From positions 94,646,241 through 94,710,240 of the forward strand of contig NC_092879.1 of the NCBI RefSeq assembly GCF_028372415.1: 64,000 nt of DNA, given 5' to 3'. Source of the stretch: Notamacropus eugenii (taxonomy: Eukaryota > Chordata > Mammalia > Diprotodontia > Macropodidae). The notes beneath the pieces are model-generated. The model was not told where the DNA came from and did not search any database. It was given only the letters and a program-made list of their open reading frames with translations. Shown here one piece after another: positions 1-11,059 of this stretch. Numbering within the stretch: position 1 is the stretch's first letter; each line of letters opens with the position of its first letter. Position numbers and translations under genes: made by a program.

Positions 1-1345
1 TGTTCAGTTTTTCCATGTCCCATGGAGACAGCTATAATAGCTATATGTCTGATGCATAATTGCTCTTTTTTGTGGGGTGGAGGTTACTGGGTGCTAAAGA
101 AAATATCAGGTCCTCTGTCTTATTGATTACATCTACAATAGCTTTAATACACATTTCCATAAGTATCTTTTTTCATATCACCCAAATTTTCCCCAGTTTC
201 TCTCTCCCTCCCTCCAATTAATTTTGAATTCTTTATTCAAAAACCCTTTATTGAGCATAATTTTTTTGCTTTGTGATCAATAAAGAATGAATTTAATATT
301 TCTACTTCTGTATTATTGTGAGGCTTTTATGCCTTAATATATAATTTCGTTTTGTAAAGGTACTATGCACGGTTGAGAAATATTTAAGTACCCTTCTCTT
401 CTCATTAAGGAATTTCCATAGAATCTCATTTTTAATTGTTCTAATTACTATTCAGGTCCTTACCTTCTTTTCTGTTTATGCTGTTATATTTGTTTAGGTC
501 TAAAAGGGGAACATTGAGTTCCCCCACTATTACAGTCTTATTTCTACTTGACATTTAGTGAACTTTTCTTGTATTTGGATGCTTTGCTGTTCAGTATCTA
601 TATACTAAGCATTAATGTTGATTTCTTATCTATGTTGCCTTTAGACATAATATTCCCTTCTTATTTCTTATGTGTATTTTTACTGTGTATGTGTATGTGT
701 ATTTTTACTTTACTTTACTGTTGCATGAAATCATGATTTTTATCCCTGCTTTTGGAGTTTCCCTAAATATATTCTACTCCAGCCCCTCAAACACTATATC
801 AACCACTATATTCCAAATAGTTTTCTTGTAAACAATGTATTGTTGGATTCTACCTTCTCATCCATTCACCTACCATCCTCTACATCTTGGGTGAGTTCAT
901 CCCATTCACATTTTGGTTATGACTGCTATTTGTGTATTTCCCTTTATCTTTTCCTCTTGTGCTTTTCCCTGTCTTTATAAAGAAGTTTGTAAATTTTCCC
1001 CAACTCTTACGGTCTATAAATGATGCAATCTGTGTCTCTGTTCAGTTGCTCCTCCTTTCTTCTTGCCCTGCAGCCAATCACAAGTTTTTACTTTTTTTCC
1101 TTTCAATCTCCCTCCAAGCTCCCCACTCTGATGTTGGAGATGGTTTTTTCACTTGTGACTACTACTTCATCTGTTAGTTTCTCCCTCTTAAAACTCCTTA
1201 TCTCCCTCTCCACTTATTTCTCTGCTGAGTTTAATATATTTCCATACCATATTTCTTTGTGTGTAAGTCTGTTCAACAAATATATTTTTCTTGTTCACAT
1301 GAAAGTGACTTTTATGGAATTCCTGGTCCCCTTTCCAGTCCTCTT
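1..1345 (-). repeat. Old degenerate L1/HAL1-type LINE relic, left part
   Basis: From about 450 onward the minus strand resembles decayed L1-lineage sequence: a block at 500-700 recalls the antisense of an L1 endonuclease region, followed by T/C-rich 3'-region sequence. No open frame of useful length survives. It appears to resume at 4,113 after the younger HAL1-like insertion. Positions 1-450 are AT-rich and I recognise nothing in them. Assignment rests on recalled similarity to L1 consensus sequences, so the family and exact ends are uncertain. Confidence 0.45.
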
Positions 1346-1360
1346 TGCTTTTACATTCTT
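1346..1360. repeat. Target-site duplication, left copy, of the HAL1-like element
   Basis: The 15-base word TGCTTTTACATTCTT occurs here and again at 4,098-4,112, exactly flanking the LINE-like element. This is the signature of target-primed reverse transcription. The T-rich end places the element's poly(A) tail on this side, so it lies on the minus strand. Confidence 0.8.
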
Positions 1361-2162
1361 TTTTTCTTTTTTTTATTTATTTAACTTTTAACATTCATTT
1401 TCATAAAATTTTAGGTTCCAAATTTTCTCCCTTTTTGTCCCCTCCTCCACCCCAAAACACTCAGCATTCTAATTGCCCCTGTCTGCCAGTCTGCCCTCTC
1501 TTCTATCATCCCTCTTTGCCCTTGTCTCCATCCTATACACCTTTACCTGTATTTCTTATTTCCTAGTGGCAAGAACAGTACTCGATAGCTGTTCCTAAAA
1601 CTTTGAGTTCCAACTTCTCTTCCTCCCTCCCTCCCCACCCATTCCTTTTGGAAGGAAAGCAATTCAATATAGGCCAAATCTGTGTAGTTTCGCAAATGAC
1701 TTCCATAATAGTTGTGTTGTGTAAGACTAACTATATTTCCCTCCATCCTATCCTGTCCCCCATTACTTCTGTTCTCTCTTTTGATCCTGTCCCTCCCCAT
1801 GAGTGTTGACCTCAAATTGCTCCCTCCTCCCATTGCCCTCCCTTCCATCATCCTCCCCCACCCTGCTTATCCCCTTATCCGCCACTTTCCTGTATTGTAA
1901 GATAGGTTTTCATACCAAAATGAGTGTGCATTTTATTCCTTCCTTTAGTGGAATGTGATGAGAGTAAACGTCATGTTTTTCTCTCACTTCCCCTCTTTTT
2001 TCCTCCACTAAAAAGTCTTTTGCTTGCCTCTTTTATGAGAGATAATTTGCCCTATTCCATTTCTCCCTTTTTCCTCCCAATATATTTCTCTCTCACTGCT
2101 TGATTTCATTTTTTTAAGATATGATCCCATCCTCTTCAATTCACTCTGTGCACTCTGTTTCT

Positions 2163-2200
2163 ATGTGTGTGTGAGTGTGTGTGTGCATGTGTGTGTGTGT
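2163..2200. repeat. (TG)n microsatellite inside the HAL1-like 3' UTR
   Basis: Interrupted TG dinucleotide run. A (CA)n run occurs at the homologous place in the sister element (7,035-7,068), so it is an inherited part of the element rather than an independent expansion. Confidence 0.9.
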
Positions 2201-2335
2201 AATCCCACCCAGTACCCAGATACTGAATAGTTTCAAGAGTTACAAATATTGTCTTTCCATGTAGGAATGTAAACAGTTCAACTTTAGTAAGTCCCTTATG
2301 ACTTCTCTTTGCTGTTTACCTTTTCATGCTTCTCT

Positions 2336-3261
2336 TCATTCTTGTGTTTGAAAGTCAAATTTTCTTTTCAGCTCTGGTCTTTTCATCAAGAATGCTTGAA
2401 AGTCCTCTATTTCATTGAAAGACCAATTTTTCCCCTGAAGTATTATACTCAGTTTTGCTGGGTAGGTGATTCTTGGTTTTAGTCCTAGTTCCTTTGACTT
2501 CTGGAATATCCTATTCCACACCCTTCGATCCCTTAATGTAGAAGCTGCTAGATCTTGTGTTATCCTGATTGTATTTCCACAATACTTGAATTGTTTCTTT
2601 CTAGCTGCTTGCAATATATTCTCCTTGACCTGGGAACTCTGGAATTTGGCCACAATGTTCCTAGGAGTTTCTCTTTTTGGATCTCTTTCAGGCGGTGTTC
2701 TGTGGATTCCTTGAAGACTTATTTTGCCCTCTGGTTCTAGAATCTCAGGGCAGTTTTCCTTGATAATTTCATGAAAGATAATGTCTAGGCTCTTTTTTTG
2801 ATCATGGCTTTCAGGTAGGCCCATAATTTTTAAATTGTCTCTCCTGGATCTATTCTCCAGGTCAGTTGTTTTTCCAATGAGATATTTCACTTTATCTTCC
2901 ATTTTTTCATTCTTTTGGTTTTATTTTGTGATTTCTTGGTTTCTCATAAAGTCATTAGCCTCCATCTGTTCCATTCTAATTTTGAAAGAACTCTTTTCTT
3001 CAGTAAGCTTTTGACTCTCCTTTTCCATTTGGCTAATTCTGCTTTTGAAAGCATTCTTCTCCTCATTGGCTTTTTGAACCTCTTTTGCCAATTAAGTTAG
3101 CCTATTTTTCAAGGTGTTGTTTTCTTCAGCATTTTTTTGGGTCTCTTTTAGCAGGGTGTTGACCTACTTTTCATGCTTTACCTACATCTCTCTCATTTGT
3201 CTTCCCAGTTTTTCCTTCACCTCTCTAACTTGATTTTCAAAATCCTTTTTGAGCTCTTCCA
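2336..3261 (-). pseudogene. L1/HAL1 ORF1p (RNA-binding chaperone), inactivated
   Basis: The C-terminal 188 codons (2,336-2,902) are open and carry ORF1p hallmarks: RRDNLKIMGLPES at the start of the RRM-like domain, PRNIVAKFQSSQ at the RRM/C-terminal junction, and a closing basic segment with ELKRKFDF. The N-terminal part, from an ATG at 3,261 on the minus strand, encodes a coiled coil rich in E, K and Q (MEELKKDFENQVREVKEKLG...) but has about four in-frame stops (TAG twice near 3,170-3,185, TAA near 3,093, TAA near 2,925). Intact ORF1p trimerises through this coil and coats LINE RNA in the cytoplasm. Here it cannot be made in full. Confidence 0.85.
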
Positions 3262-4097
3262 TGGCCTAAGCCCATTGAGTGGGCTGGGATACAGAAGCCT
3301 TGACTTCTGTGTCTTTCCCTGATGGTAAGCATTGTTCTTCCTCATCAGAAAGGAAGGGAGGATATGCCTGTTCACCAAGAAAGTAACCTTCTATAGTCTT
3401 ATTTTTTTTTCCCTTTTCTAGGCATTTTCCCAGCCAGTGACTTGACTTCTGAATATTCTCTTCACCCCCAGTTTGCCTCTAGATCCTCCCAGCCAGCACT
3501 TGGGGTCTGAGATTCAAATGCTGCTTCCCAGCCTCAGGGCTTTGGGTGGGGGCAGGGCTGCTATTCAGTGTGGGATTAAGTTCTGGTGCTCAGGTGGGGG
3601 CAGGGCTGCCTCATGGGCTCAGTTCCCTGAGGGGGTTTATGCAGAGACCTTCAACAATGGACCTGGGCTCCTGCCTGCTCTGGGAGCCCTTGTCTGCTGC
3701 CACCTCAGCTGCTGCCTCCCGAGGGGGCCTGAGTTATGGGGGTACCCCAGTCCCCTCTCAACCCACCAAAGAGACCCTCTCACCGACCTTTGTCACCTGT
3801 GGGTGGGGGGACCCATGCGGCTGCTGGAGATTCCGTCCCTGAAGCCTGCTTGGATCTGCTCCTTTTGGCACCATGCCGCCGAGGCGGGGTTGAGCTCTGC
3901 TCCGGGTCCAGGGCACAAGGGACCTTTTGGAGAGGTTTTCAGGCTCTCTGGAGCAGAAATTTCCTCTGCTCCATTGTTCTGTGGCTTCTGCTGCTCCAGA
4001 ATTTGCCAAGAGTTCTTTTTTTACAGATATTTTATGGGCAGTGGGTTCAGAGCTAGTGTATGTGCATCTTTCTACTCCGCCATCTTTGCTCTGCCCC

Positions 4098-4112
4098 TGC
4101 TTTTACATTCTT
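4098..4112. repeat. Target-site duplication, right copy
   Basis: Same 15-base word as 1,346-1,360, directly after the element's 5' end. The unique sequence continues from here as it would from 1,360 in the empty site. Confidence 0.8.
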
Positions 4113-5450
4113 AAGGTCATATTCCTTTATAATGTAAGAGTAAATTCTGTCCTCTTCTTTTCATCCCTGGCATTGTTCCCTATATTTACCATTTCTTCTT
4201 CTAAGACCAGGTCCTCAGCCCATGTTATTTAATTTTCTGTATGACCCTTGAAGAAATCAGGGTTCTAAGAGAATGCCTTCTTCATCTGTCTGTATTAGCA
4301 TTTAAATAAGTCATCCTTACATAGTCCCTTAAAACTGATCATAGACATGAAACTTCCTATGTTTCTTCTAATTCCTGCTTTTCCATTTCAAAGTGTCTAC
4401 TCAGTTCTAGTCTTTGTATGAGGAGTGTGTGGAAATTCTCTTTCATGAAAGGTACCTTTTCTCTCCTGTACAATCATGCTGTGTTCTGTCCAATAGGCTA
4501 TTCTTATTTATAAGCCTGTATCTATGGCCTTTCCAAATAGTATATTCCTACCTTTCCAGTTCTTTTTAGTGATGGATCCCAAATTTTGTATGATACCAAT
4601 TGTGGATTCTTAGAACTCTAACTTTTTCTTTCTGGCTATTTGCAGTACTTTCTTTTTCATCAGAACTTTGGAACTATGAGCTATGATGTTTCTGGGTACT
4701 TAACCACTATCTGTTCTAATTCTATTTGGCAACTTTTCCTTCCTAGATATTGCATTTTCTTCCAGTATGAGGCTGTACTCATACTGATTACTGAATTCTT
4801 CTAATTTGACTCCTTGGGTTTCTCTCAATTCAAGGTATTACTTTACTAAGTTGAAAGTCATGTACTGTTATCAGCAGCCTCATTTCTGGATTGGAATTTT
4901 ATGCTAAGGTCGAACTCCACTTCCATACTCTTGGATTGTATCAGTAGGCCCTGCAAGATCCTGAGTTCAGGGACTAAGGCTAGATCTGCCTTCTGCAGTA
5001 ATTACTGGGCCAGCTCTCCTGCTGTGATTCAGACTCAGGCTGCCTACTTACCATACTGGGCTTGTGCTGCTTGCATGTTGTGTTGGGTATGGGCTGTCTG
5101 AACATTATTCTAGTCCTTTCTCTTGCTGTCCTTGGGTGCCCATGCTAGGTACCACTGTGGCCCTGTCTCTGCCATCAGTGGACTCTACTGTGTCACTCCC
5201 TTCTTCTCTGGCCTTGACTCTTGCTGGGATGTTTCACATTTTGCCTGCCAACTACCCTAGTGTATCTTTGTACTATGTTTATGTAAGATTCTGGCAGGTT
5301 TTTGTCTATCTCTGGGCAGGATGGAGGAGATTATAGCTGAATCCCTTTGGTTTTCTGTATCATTGTTCCTTCTAGGGCATTTTTAAAGTATTACTGGAGT
5401 GTTTGGGGGATTTGTTTGCCTGTAGGTCCTAATATGCTATCATCTTCCCT
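4113..5450 (-). repeat. Old degenerate L1/HAL1-type LINE relic, right part
   Basis: About 4,380-4,730 aligns with the antisense of the ORF1 C-terminal region of the younger element (compare 2,360-2,680: similar order of 'ctggtc', 'gaaagtcctct', 'tttctggc-ttgcagta', 'gaactttgga'), but with many indels. The 4,900-5,330 part is GC-richer and may be its 5' UTR. It looks like the remainder of the older element split by the insertion at 1,361-4,097. The short frames here are not coding. Confidence 0.5.
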
Positions 5451-5905
5451 CGATTGCCTAAATCCCCATCAGTGAAGGGGTATCCTTGGAGAAGTATATC
5501 CCATTCTTACTAAACATGCTCAAAAGACTTTAATTCAATTTGAAGCATCTCTCAACCAAGATTCTCAGTCCTATTCTCTAAGAAATGTAAACCAAGAAAA
5601 AAATCAGAGCCTGAATGTGATATGTGGGTGCCCTTTTTCACCAGCTTTACTGAGAATCAAACTATTAGTTGAAAACAAAATAAAATTAAAGATCTCATAG
5701 TCTAGTTGATTGTATTCTGATAAACAACACTTTTATGATACTAAAAATGTTATCTTTTCAATAAAACTACCTTCATTAAAATTAGCCTATTTTATGTATT
5801 ATGTACATATGCATGATGAACTCTAGAATTTATTTCCTTTCAAAATAAATAAAAATTATAGAAGGCCAAGGAATAAAAAGTCCAGGTCTTCCTAAGTTAA
5901 CTATA
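5451..5905. other. AT-rich intergenic stretch, nothing recognised
   Basis: AT-rich sequence without convincing coding potential or recognisable repeat. It ends in the SINE's left target duplication. Confidence 0.6.
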
Positions 5906-5913
5906 TGTCAGGT

Positions 5914-6229
5914 GGGGCAGCTAGGGGGTGCAGTGGATGGAGCATCACCAGCGCAGGAGTCAGGAGGACCTGAGTTCAAATCTCACCTCAGACACTTGAC
6001 ACTCACTAGCTGTGTGACCTTGGGCAAGTCACTTAACCCCTATTGCCTCATCCTGAGTCATCTCCACTCATCCTGATGAATATCTGGTCACTGGATTCAG
6101 ATGGCTCTGGAGAAGTGAGGCTGGTGACCTGCACAGCCCTCCCTCACTCAAAACAAAGTCAAGTGCAAGTCATGTCATCATTTCTCTGATGGCGTGGTCT
6201 TCGGTAGCAAAGGATGAACACACACCATG
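5914..6229 (+). mobile_element. tRNA-derived marsupial SINE with RTE-like 3' tail
   Basis: Starts GGGGCAGCTAGG and carries a B-box-like word GAGTTCAAATCTC, then the typical GTGTGACCTTGGGCAAGTCA segment and a 3' part ending in GTGGTCTTCGGTAGCAAAGG. That order (tRNA head, body, RTE/BovB-like tail) is the plan of marsupial SINEs copied by RTE LINEs. The word TGTCAGGT flanks it on both sides (5,906-5,913 and 6,230-6,237), marking a target duplication. The tRNA-like head is part of the SINE and not a functional tRNA gene. Confidence 0.8.
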
Positions 6230-6237
6230 TGTCAGGT

Positions 6238-6931
6238 ATTATGCTAAGAATTTGGAATAGAAGAAAGGCAAAAATCATCTGTACCCTCACAGGGCTCATT
6301 CTCTAAAGAGGGGGGCACCATGTAAATACTAGGAACATATAAACTACACAGTCAATAGAAGGTAATCTTGAAAGGGGAGAGGCACTAGCAGGTGAGGGGA
6401 CTGGAAAAGGCCTTGGGTAGAAAGTGGGATCCTCTGCTATTTGAAGGGCTCCCAATGGCAGGGTGCCAACCTGACAAAGACTACTTCCTCTTCAGGGAGA
6501 AGAGGAACATAGCTCCCTCATTTCTGGGAAGAAACAGGCTTGTTTCTGAGCTCCAGGTGTTTCCTAAGTCTTCTTCTGGCCTTTCTGCTCCTGTCGCCAT
6601 TTTCCTGTGGCTGACCTCCTGACACAGGGCAGGATCCTCCTCTGCCTTGCCAGGTGACTGTCCTTCTTTGCGGTCATCTTTGTGTTCTTTGGTTTGGTTT
6701 GGTTTTGAAGGGACATTCCATTCTCCCTGGCAACCTGGAGAGCGTTTCTTGAGCACCTTCTCTTCTAGGAGGGAGATGCAATGTGAATGAATGAAATGAA
6801 CGAAGGGGAAATGATTTCATTAGTTTGTGCTACATAGTAAACACTGTGCTAAGGCCTGGAGACACACATTGAAAGCAAAGACAATCCTTGTCCTGGAGGA
6901 GTTGAAATTTTCATATGAAAAAACAACTCTC
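6238..6931. repeat. Possible L2-like fragments flanking unassigned sequence
   Basis: Two stretches (6,238-6,330 and 6,812-6,915) contain 'gtgctaag...ctggaga' and 'ccctcacagggctcattct'-type phrases seen in old mammalian L2/MIR-class repeats. The interval between (6,390-6,780) has short overlapping frames on both strands without a recognisable domain. I treat it as noncoding. Confidence 0.35.
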
Positions 6932-7032
6932 AAGTCATAAGGGACTTACTAAAGTTGAACTGTTTACATTCCTACATGGAAAGACAATATTTGTAACTCT
7001 TGAAACTTTTTAGTATCTGGGTAGTGGGTGGG

Positions 7033-7071
<39 letters not shown>

Positions 7072-7905
7072 CACAGAGTGAATTGAATAGGATGGGGTCA
7101 TATCTTTAAAAAATGAAATTAAGGGGTGAGAAAGAAATATATTGGGAGGAGAAAGCGAGAAATGGAATGGGGCAAATTATCTCTCATAAAAGAGGCAAGC
7201 AAAAGACTTATTAGTGAAGGGATAAAGAGGGGAGGTGAGAGAAAAACATGAAGTTTACTCTCATCACATCCCACTAAAGGAAGGAATAAAATGCACACTC
7301 ATTTTGGTATGAAAACCTATCTTACAATACAGGAAAGTGGCGGATAAGGGGATAAGCAGGGTGGGGAGGATGATGGAAGGGAGGGCAATGGGAGGAGGGA
7401 GCTATTTGAAGTCAGCACTCTTGGGGAGGGACAGGATCAAAAGAGAGAATAGAAGCAATGGGGGGCAGGATAGGATGGAGGGTAATATAGTTGATCTTAC
7501 ACAACACGACTATTATGGAAGTCATTTGCAAAACTACACAGATATGGCCTATATTGAATTGCTTGCCTTCCAAAAGGAATGGGTGGGGAGGGAGGGAGGA
7601 AAAGAAGTTGGAACTCAAAGTATTAGGAACAACCGTTGAGTATTGTTCTTGCTACTAGGAAATAAGAAATATAGGTAAAGGGGTATAGAAATTTATCTGG
7701 CCCTACAGGACAAAAGAGAAGATGGGGACAAGGGAAAGGAGGGAATGATAGAAGAGAGGGCAGATTGCTGATAGGGGCAATTAGAATGCTCGGTGTTTTG
7801 GGGTGGGGGGAGGGGACAAATGGGGAGAAAATTTGGGACCCAAAATTTTGTGAAAATGAATGTTAAAAGTTAAATAAATTAATAAAAAAGAAAAGAAAAG
7901 AAAAG
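6932..7905 (+). mobile_element. 5'-truncated sister HAL1-like copy (3' UTR only)
   Basis: This is the plus-strand counterpart of 1,385-2,300 on the minus strand: the same CA tract, the same purine-rich block and the same end (AAAATTTTGTGAAAATGAAT), followed by an A-rich tail with an AAAAG run at 7,887-7,905. The word ACAACTCTC flanks it (6,923-6,931 and 7,906-7,914). It lies about 4.6 kb from the other copy in inverted orientation. Its longest frame (7,337-7,639) is matched in the other copy at 1,543-1,851, so it is an element-borne frame, not a host gene. Confidence 0.8.
7035..7068. repeat. (CA)n microsatellite
   Basis: Uninterrupted CA run within the truncated HAL1-like element, about 17 units, longer and purer than its counterpart at 2,163-2,200. 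Confidence 0.95.
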
Positions 7906-7914
7906 ACAACTCTC

Positions 7915-9356
7915 CCAGTTGCATGGTGGCCAGGAAGGGGTACTGTGGTCCCAAATGAAACAGGGATGGTGCATGGAATCATAAGGGAGTAGAATGACAT
8001 GCTCCTTCCAAAAACAATAGCAGAACTGACTTTCTTGCTGGTTCCAGAACTGGAGAAAGAGCAAGTCTGTTGAGAAGACAAGTGCAGTAAAGTGTGGTGT
8101 GCTCAAAATATTATGCCAAGTGAAGCCAGAGCTATAGCCCAGTGTGGGAATAAAGCCTACCATGGTTAAATGCTCCAGGCTCCCCAGGGCTGTGAAATCA
8201 GAATAGAAACTGGTGGCATATCAACTTAGAAAATAGCAAATTGACATTATCTGGTTGTATTGTGTTTTTATTTTCTTTTTCAAAATGCCCAATTACATTT
8301 AAATCTGATTTGGCTCACTTAGGAGTTTTGCTGAGGCCCAAAGGTTTGACACCTGTGCTCCAGAGCATGTGAGCCTAGATACTGTGTAAACATTGTACAT
8401 TTTGTGCCATCACAAAATTTTACTGGCTCTCCATCCTCAGTGAAAGGGCGATCCCTGGTCCTTGCTCCTCTTGCTTGCAGAGAACTGTGGGAGCACACCG
8501 CTAGTAGACATCTTCAGCTTCTCATCTGTCTTTCTTCCAGACTCATTACCAAGAGCCATGCCCGACTTCCTTTCCTTTCTCTAGCTGAGATCAGACCCTG
8601 TCAGCATCATGTGTCTTACTTAGCTTGCTTCAGCAAACACCTTCTCTTCTTGAGTCCTTCTCTTCTGATCTCTCTTCCTTCAACTCAGTCTTCTCCTTCT
8701 CCTTCAGGTCTTCTTTCTTCTCCTGAATATCTCAAGTCATGTCCCAAATGCTGCTGCTCCCAGGTTAATCTCTGGCCTTCTTCACAATTTCAAATTACTC
8801 GAAATCACATTCAGAATTCCTTCTTTTACTCAAATCCTGCTGCTTCTCCCTTATAACCTCCTCGTAGGTGGAAGAGGTTAACATCACCAAAAAAACATGA
8901 GGTACCTTTCACAGTCATGGCTAAGGTAAGAATTCACAATAAAACAGGGAGGGAGTACCCTCAAAAGATGACACCAGGTGGATTATTTAAAATTTAAAAC
9001 TTTTACCTGAACAAAATCAGCCCCACCCTGTAGAAACTTGCACCCTCAGGCCCTTCTCCCCTGATTGGTGACTGCTTTGCCCTATTTAAGGAGGGGACTG
9101 AGCAGGGCTCCATCTCCCTCCTGATTCTACTCCAACTTATTTAATTCTTCCTCTCCTGCTACCATCCCTCCCACAGGTAGCCTGTTTCCCCACCAACATG
9201 GCCAGCTCTCCCAACCCAACAGAATGTCATTAGCTCTTTTAGAGCAAGACTGTCTTGATAACTTGTATCTATATCTCACAAAATTAGTAAGTGCTTAGCA
9301 GCCTATTTTAGACCCTATCTGCTTCGATATATGCTGTTCAAGATCACTCCTTCAAT
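7915..9356. other. Unassigned flank up to the macrosatellite
   Basis: I find no convincing gene. A 150-codon frame at 8,404-8,856 is rich in S, P and L with no domain. The 8,230-8,370 stretch reads like an old interspersed repeat ('cccaattacattt...aaggtttgacacctgtg'), unnamed. 8,870-9,220 carries promoter-like words, listed separately. Single-copy sequence ends near 9,357, where similarity to the unit starts at 24,309 begins. Confidence 0.5.
9061..9090 (+). promoter_or_regulatory. Possible CCAAT/TATA-type promoter (LTR or host)
   Basis: ATTGG (inverted CCAAT box) at 9,064-9,068 is followed 15 bases later by TATTTAA at 9,083-9,089. This spacing is typical of retroviral LTR promoters. No LTR ends or target duplication were identified and no gene follows within the single-copy flank, so the call is tentative. 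Confidence 0.25.
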
Positions 9357-11059
9357 TTCATTGTATCTGTAATACAAGAAATAGTCATAGATTGTGTGGG
9401 TGCTTTGATGTTCAGCCATATGTCAACCATCTCAAACCCTTCACAACACCATTTGGGATTTTCTCTGGGTACTGTCTGCCTCTATTTCTTCTCTACTAAT
9501 ATAAATGCTTTGAATGTTTATACAGGACCATTGGAGAGGACTAGCAGGGAAATGCAGAGAGATAGAGCTGTATACACATATGTGCATCTAGACATCTATA
9601 GCCACAGGGGTCTACTTTTAATCCTGAGACCAAATCAAGTAGATTCCCAGGCTAGGAGAAAGGAAGTAATTGAAAAATCCCTGTCTCCTGCAAGACACCA
9701 TACCCACTTCCCTTTCTGGCTGGCAAGATGTTCAGTAGCTTAGTGATTTCTCAGCACATCTTATGCTTGTCACTATTGAGGAGTGAGCAGAGGTAGGGCT
9801 AATATGGTCTTAGGCTACATGAAGAGAAAGATGAGCAAGACTTGTCCAAAAGAAATGACAGAGAACTAGAAGAGAAAAGGAACACCCGGGATGCCAGAGT
9901 GAAGACACAAAAAGAACTAGACAGGCAAGAACAGTAGGCTAACCCTAAGGTGGGGATTGGGGAATTAGATCAATGGGAAGGGAGGTGGTTCATCTTCCAG
10001 AGATCTAGGCTGAGGTAGGGAACCTGGAGGCCACAGGGGGCCTTCTAGGTCCTCAAGTATGGCACCTCTTGGCAGAGAACAGATCCCTGGAGTAAAAGGA
10101 TTTGTTCTGGAAAACTGGAACTTGTGGTCAAAAGGCCCCACTTCAGGACTTGAAGGGCCACCTGTGACCTTGAGGCCAGAGGTCCCTCACCCACAAACGG
10201 GTTGTGATGGGATGCAAGCTCCATATGAACCTGCTGTGTGACATAGCAGCCAAGGAAGAGAATTTGGTCTGGGGGTGTGCAGAAAGCTCTCTACTCCAAG
10301 AAGCAGTAGGTCATAGGACTGTTGTCCTTTGTCTGGCTCAGATTCAGCTGTGGGGAGCAACCACACATTAAGAAGGACCCATGGGGATAGGCCTTGAGTG
10401 TGAGCTCTGTTGCCACAGGTTGAAGAAACAGAATGTTGGCCTAGAGAAAAGAAAAGTTGGAAGAGGTGGGAGAAATGGCAGCACGCACTTAAGCATTTGT
10501 GGAAGAGGCTTGTGACTTATGTTTGGCCCTGAGAAGGTGGAAGAGGACACTTCCCAACACTTCAAGGTATCCTGGATTACATGTCACCTGCCTAGAGGTC
10601 TGGAAGCAACCAAGACAGAGCAGTGAAATGATGTCCCAAGACAGTCATCTCTTGAAGAAAGTGTAGATGTTTAGCGTGGCCAAGAGAGGGCTGAAGGCAG
10701 GAATTCCCAATCCGGGGTGCCCTTAAGGCAGGGACTCAAGAAGCTTGTTCAATGGCCAGGGGGAATAGTCTCCTCCATCAGTATGGTATCCTCCTGAAAT
10801 GAATGAAATCTATGATTTTCTTTATTATGTGCATATGTATGATACTCTCACACTTCTGTTCATGTGGAATAGGGAGGTAAGGTTTACTAAAAGGGGTACT
10901 TATATGAAGGGGTGGCAGAACCCTCCCCCCCCCAAATTGTGACACTCTAGGAATAGGTGACATGATGAATCCTTTGGGCTTTAGCATAAATTAATTTATC
11001 CCCTCCTTTCCCACTGATTTCGATGGGGGAATTCTTCCATGCTTTAAAGAATGAATGGA
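9357..11059. repeat. Unit A, 5' part of gene segment (array edge)
   Basis: Homologous to the starts of the other units at 24,309, 39,217 and 54,200. From 9,357 to about 10,305 it differs from them at roughly one base in ten with small indels. From about 10,310 on it is nearly identical to them. No gene is recognised. The short frames here are not preserved with the same ends in the other units where divergence permits a test. Confidence 0.7.

Larger units (their letters stand above)
1361..4097 (-). mobile_element. HAL1-like retroelement: 5' UTR, ORF1 and 3' UTR without ORF2
   Basis: Read on the minus strand, the element starts GGGGCAGAGCAAAGATGGCG (about 4,097), as marsupial L1 5' ends do. 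A GC-rich 5' UTR follows to about 3,265, then an ORF1 relic (3,261-2,336), a 3' UTR with a (CA)n/(TG)n tract at 2,163-2,200, and an A-rich tail at 1,361-1,400. No reverse transcriptase or endonuclease frame is present, although both ends and the flanking duplication are intact. That composition (ORF1 only) defines HAL1, 'half-L1', elements that depend on L1 machinery. An internally deleted full L1 is the alternative. It is younger than the LINE relic it interrupts. Confidence 0.75.

Noticed and set aside
3473-4232. Frames of up to 213 codons on the plus strand
   Set aside because: They are the antisense of the HAL1/L1 5' UTR, which is GC-rich and stop-poor.
5914-5990. tRNA gene
   Set aside because: B-box-like sequence belongs to a SINE head; body, RTE-like tail and target duplication show a retroposon.
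8404-8856. 150-codon plus-strand frame
   Set aside because: Low-complexity S/P/L composition, no recognisable domain, non-ATG starts appear to have been allowed, and no promoter or poly(A) context.
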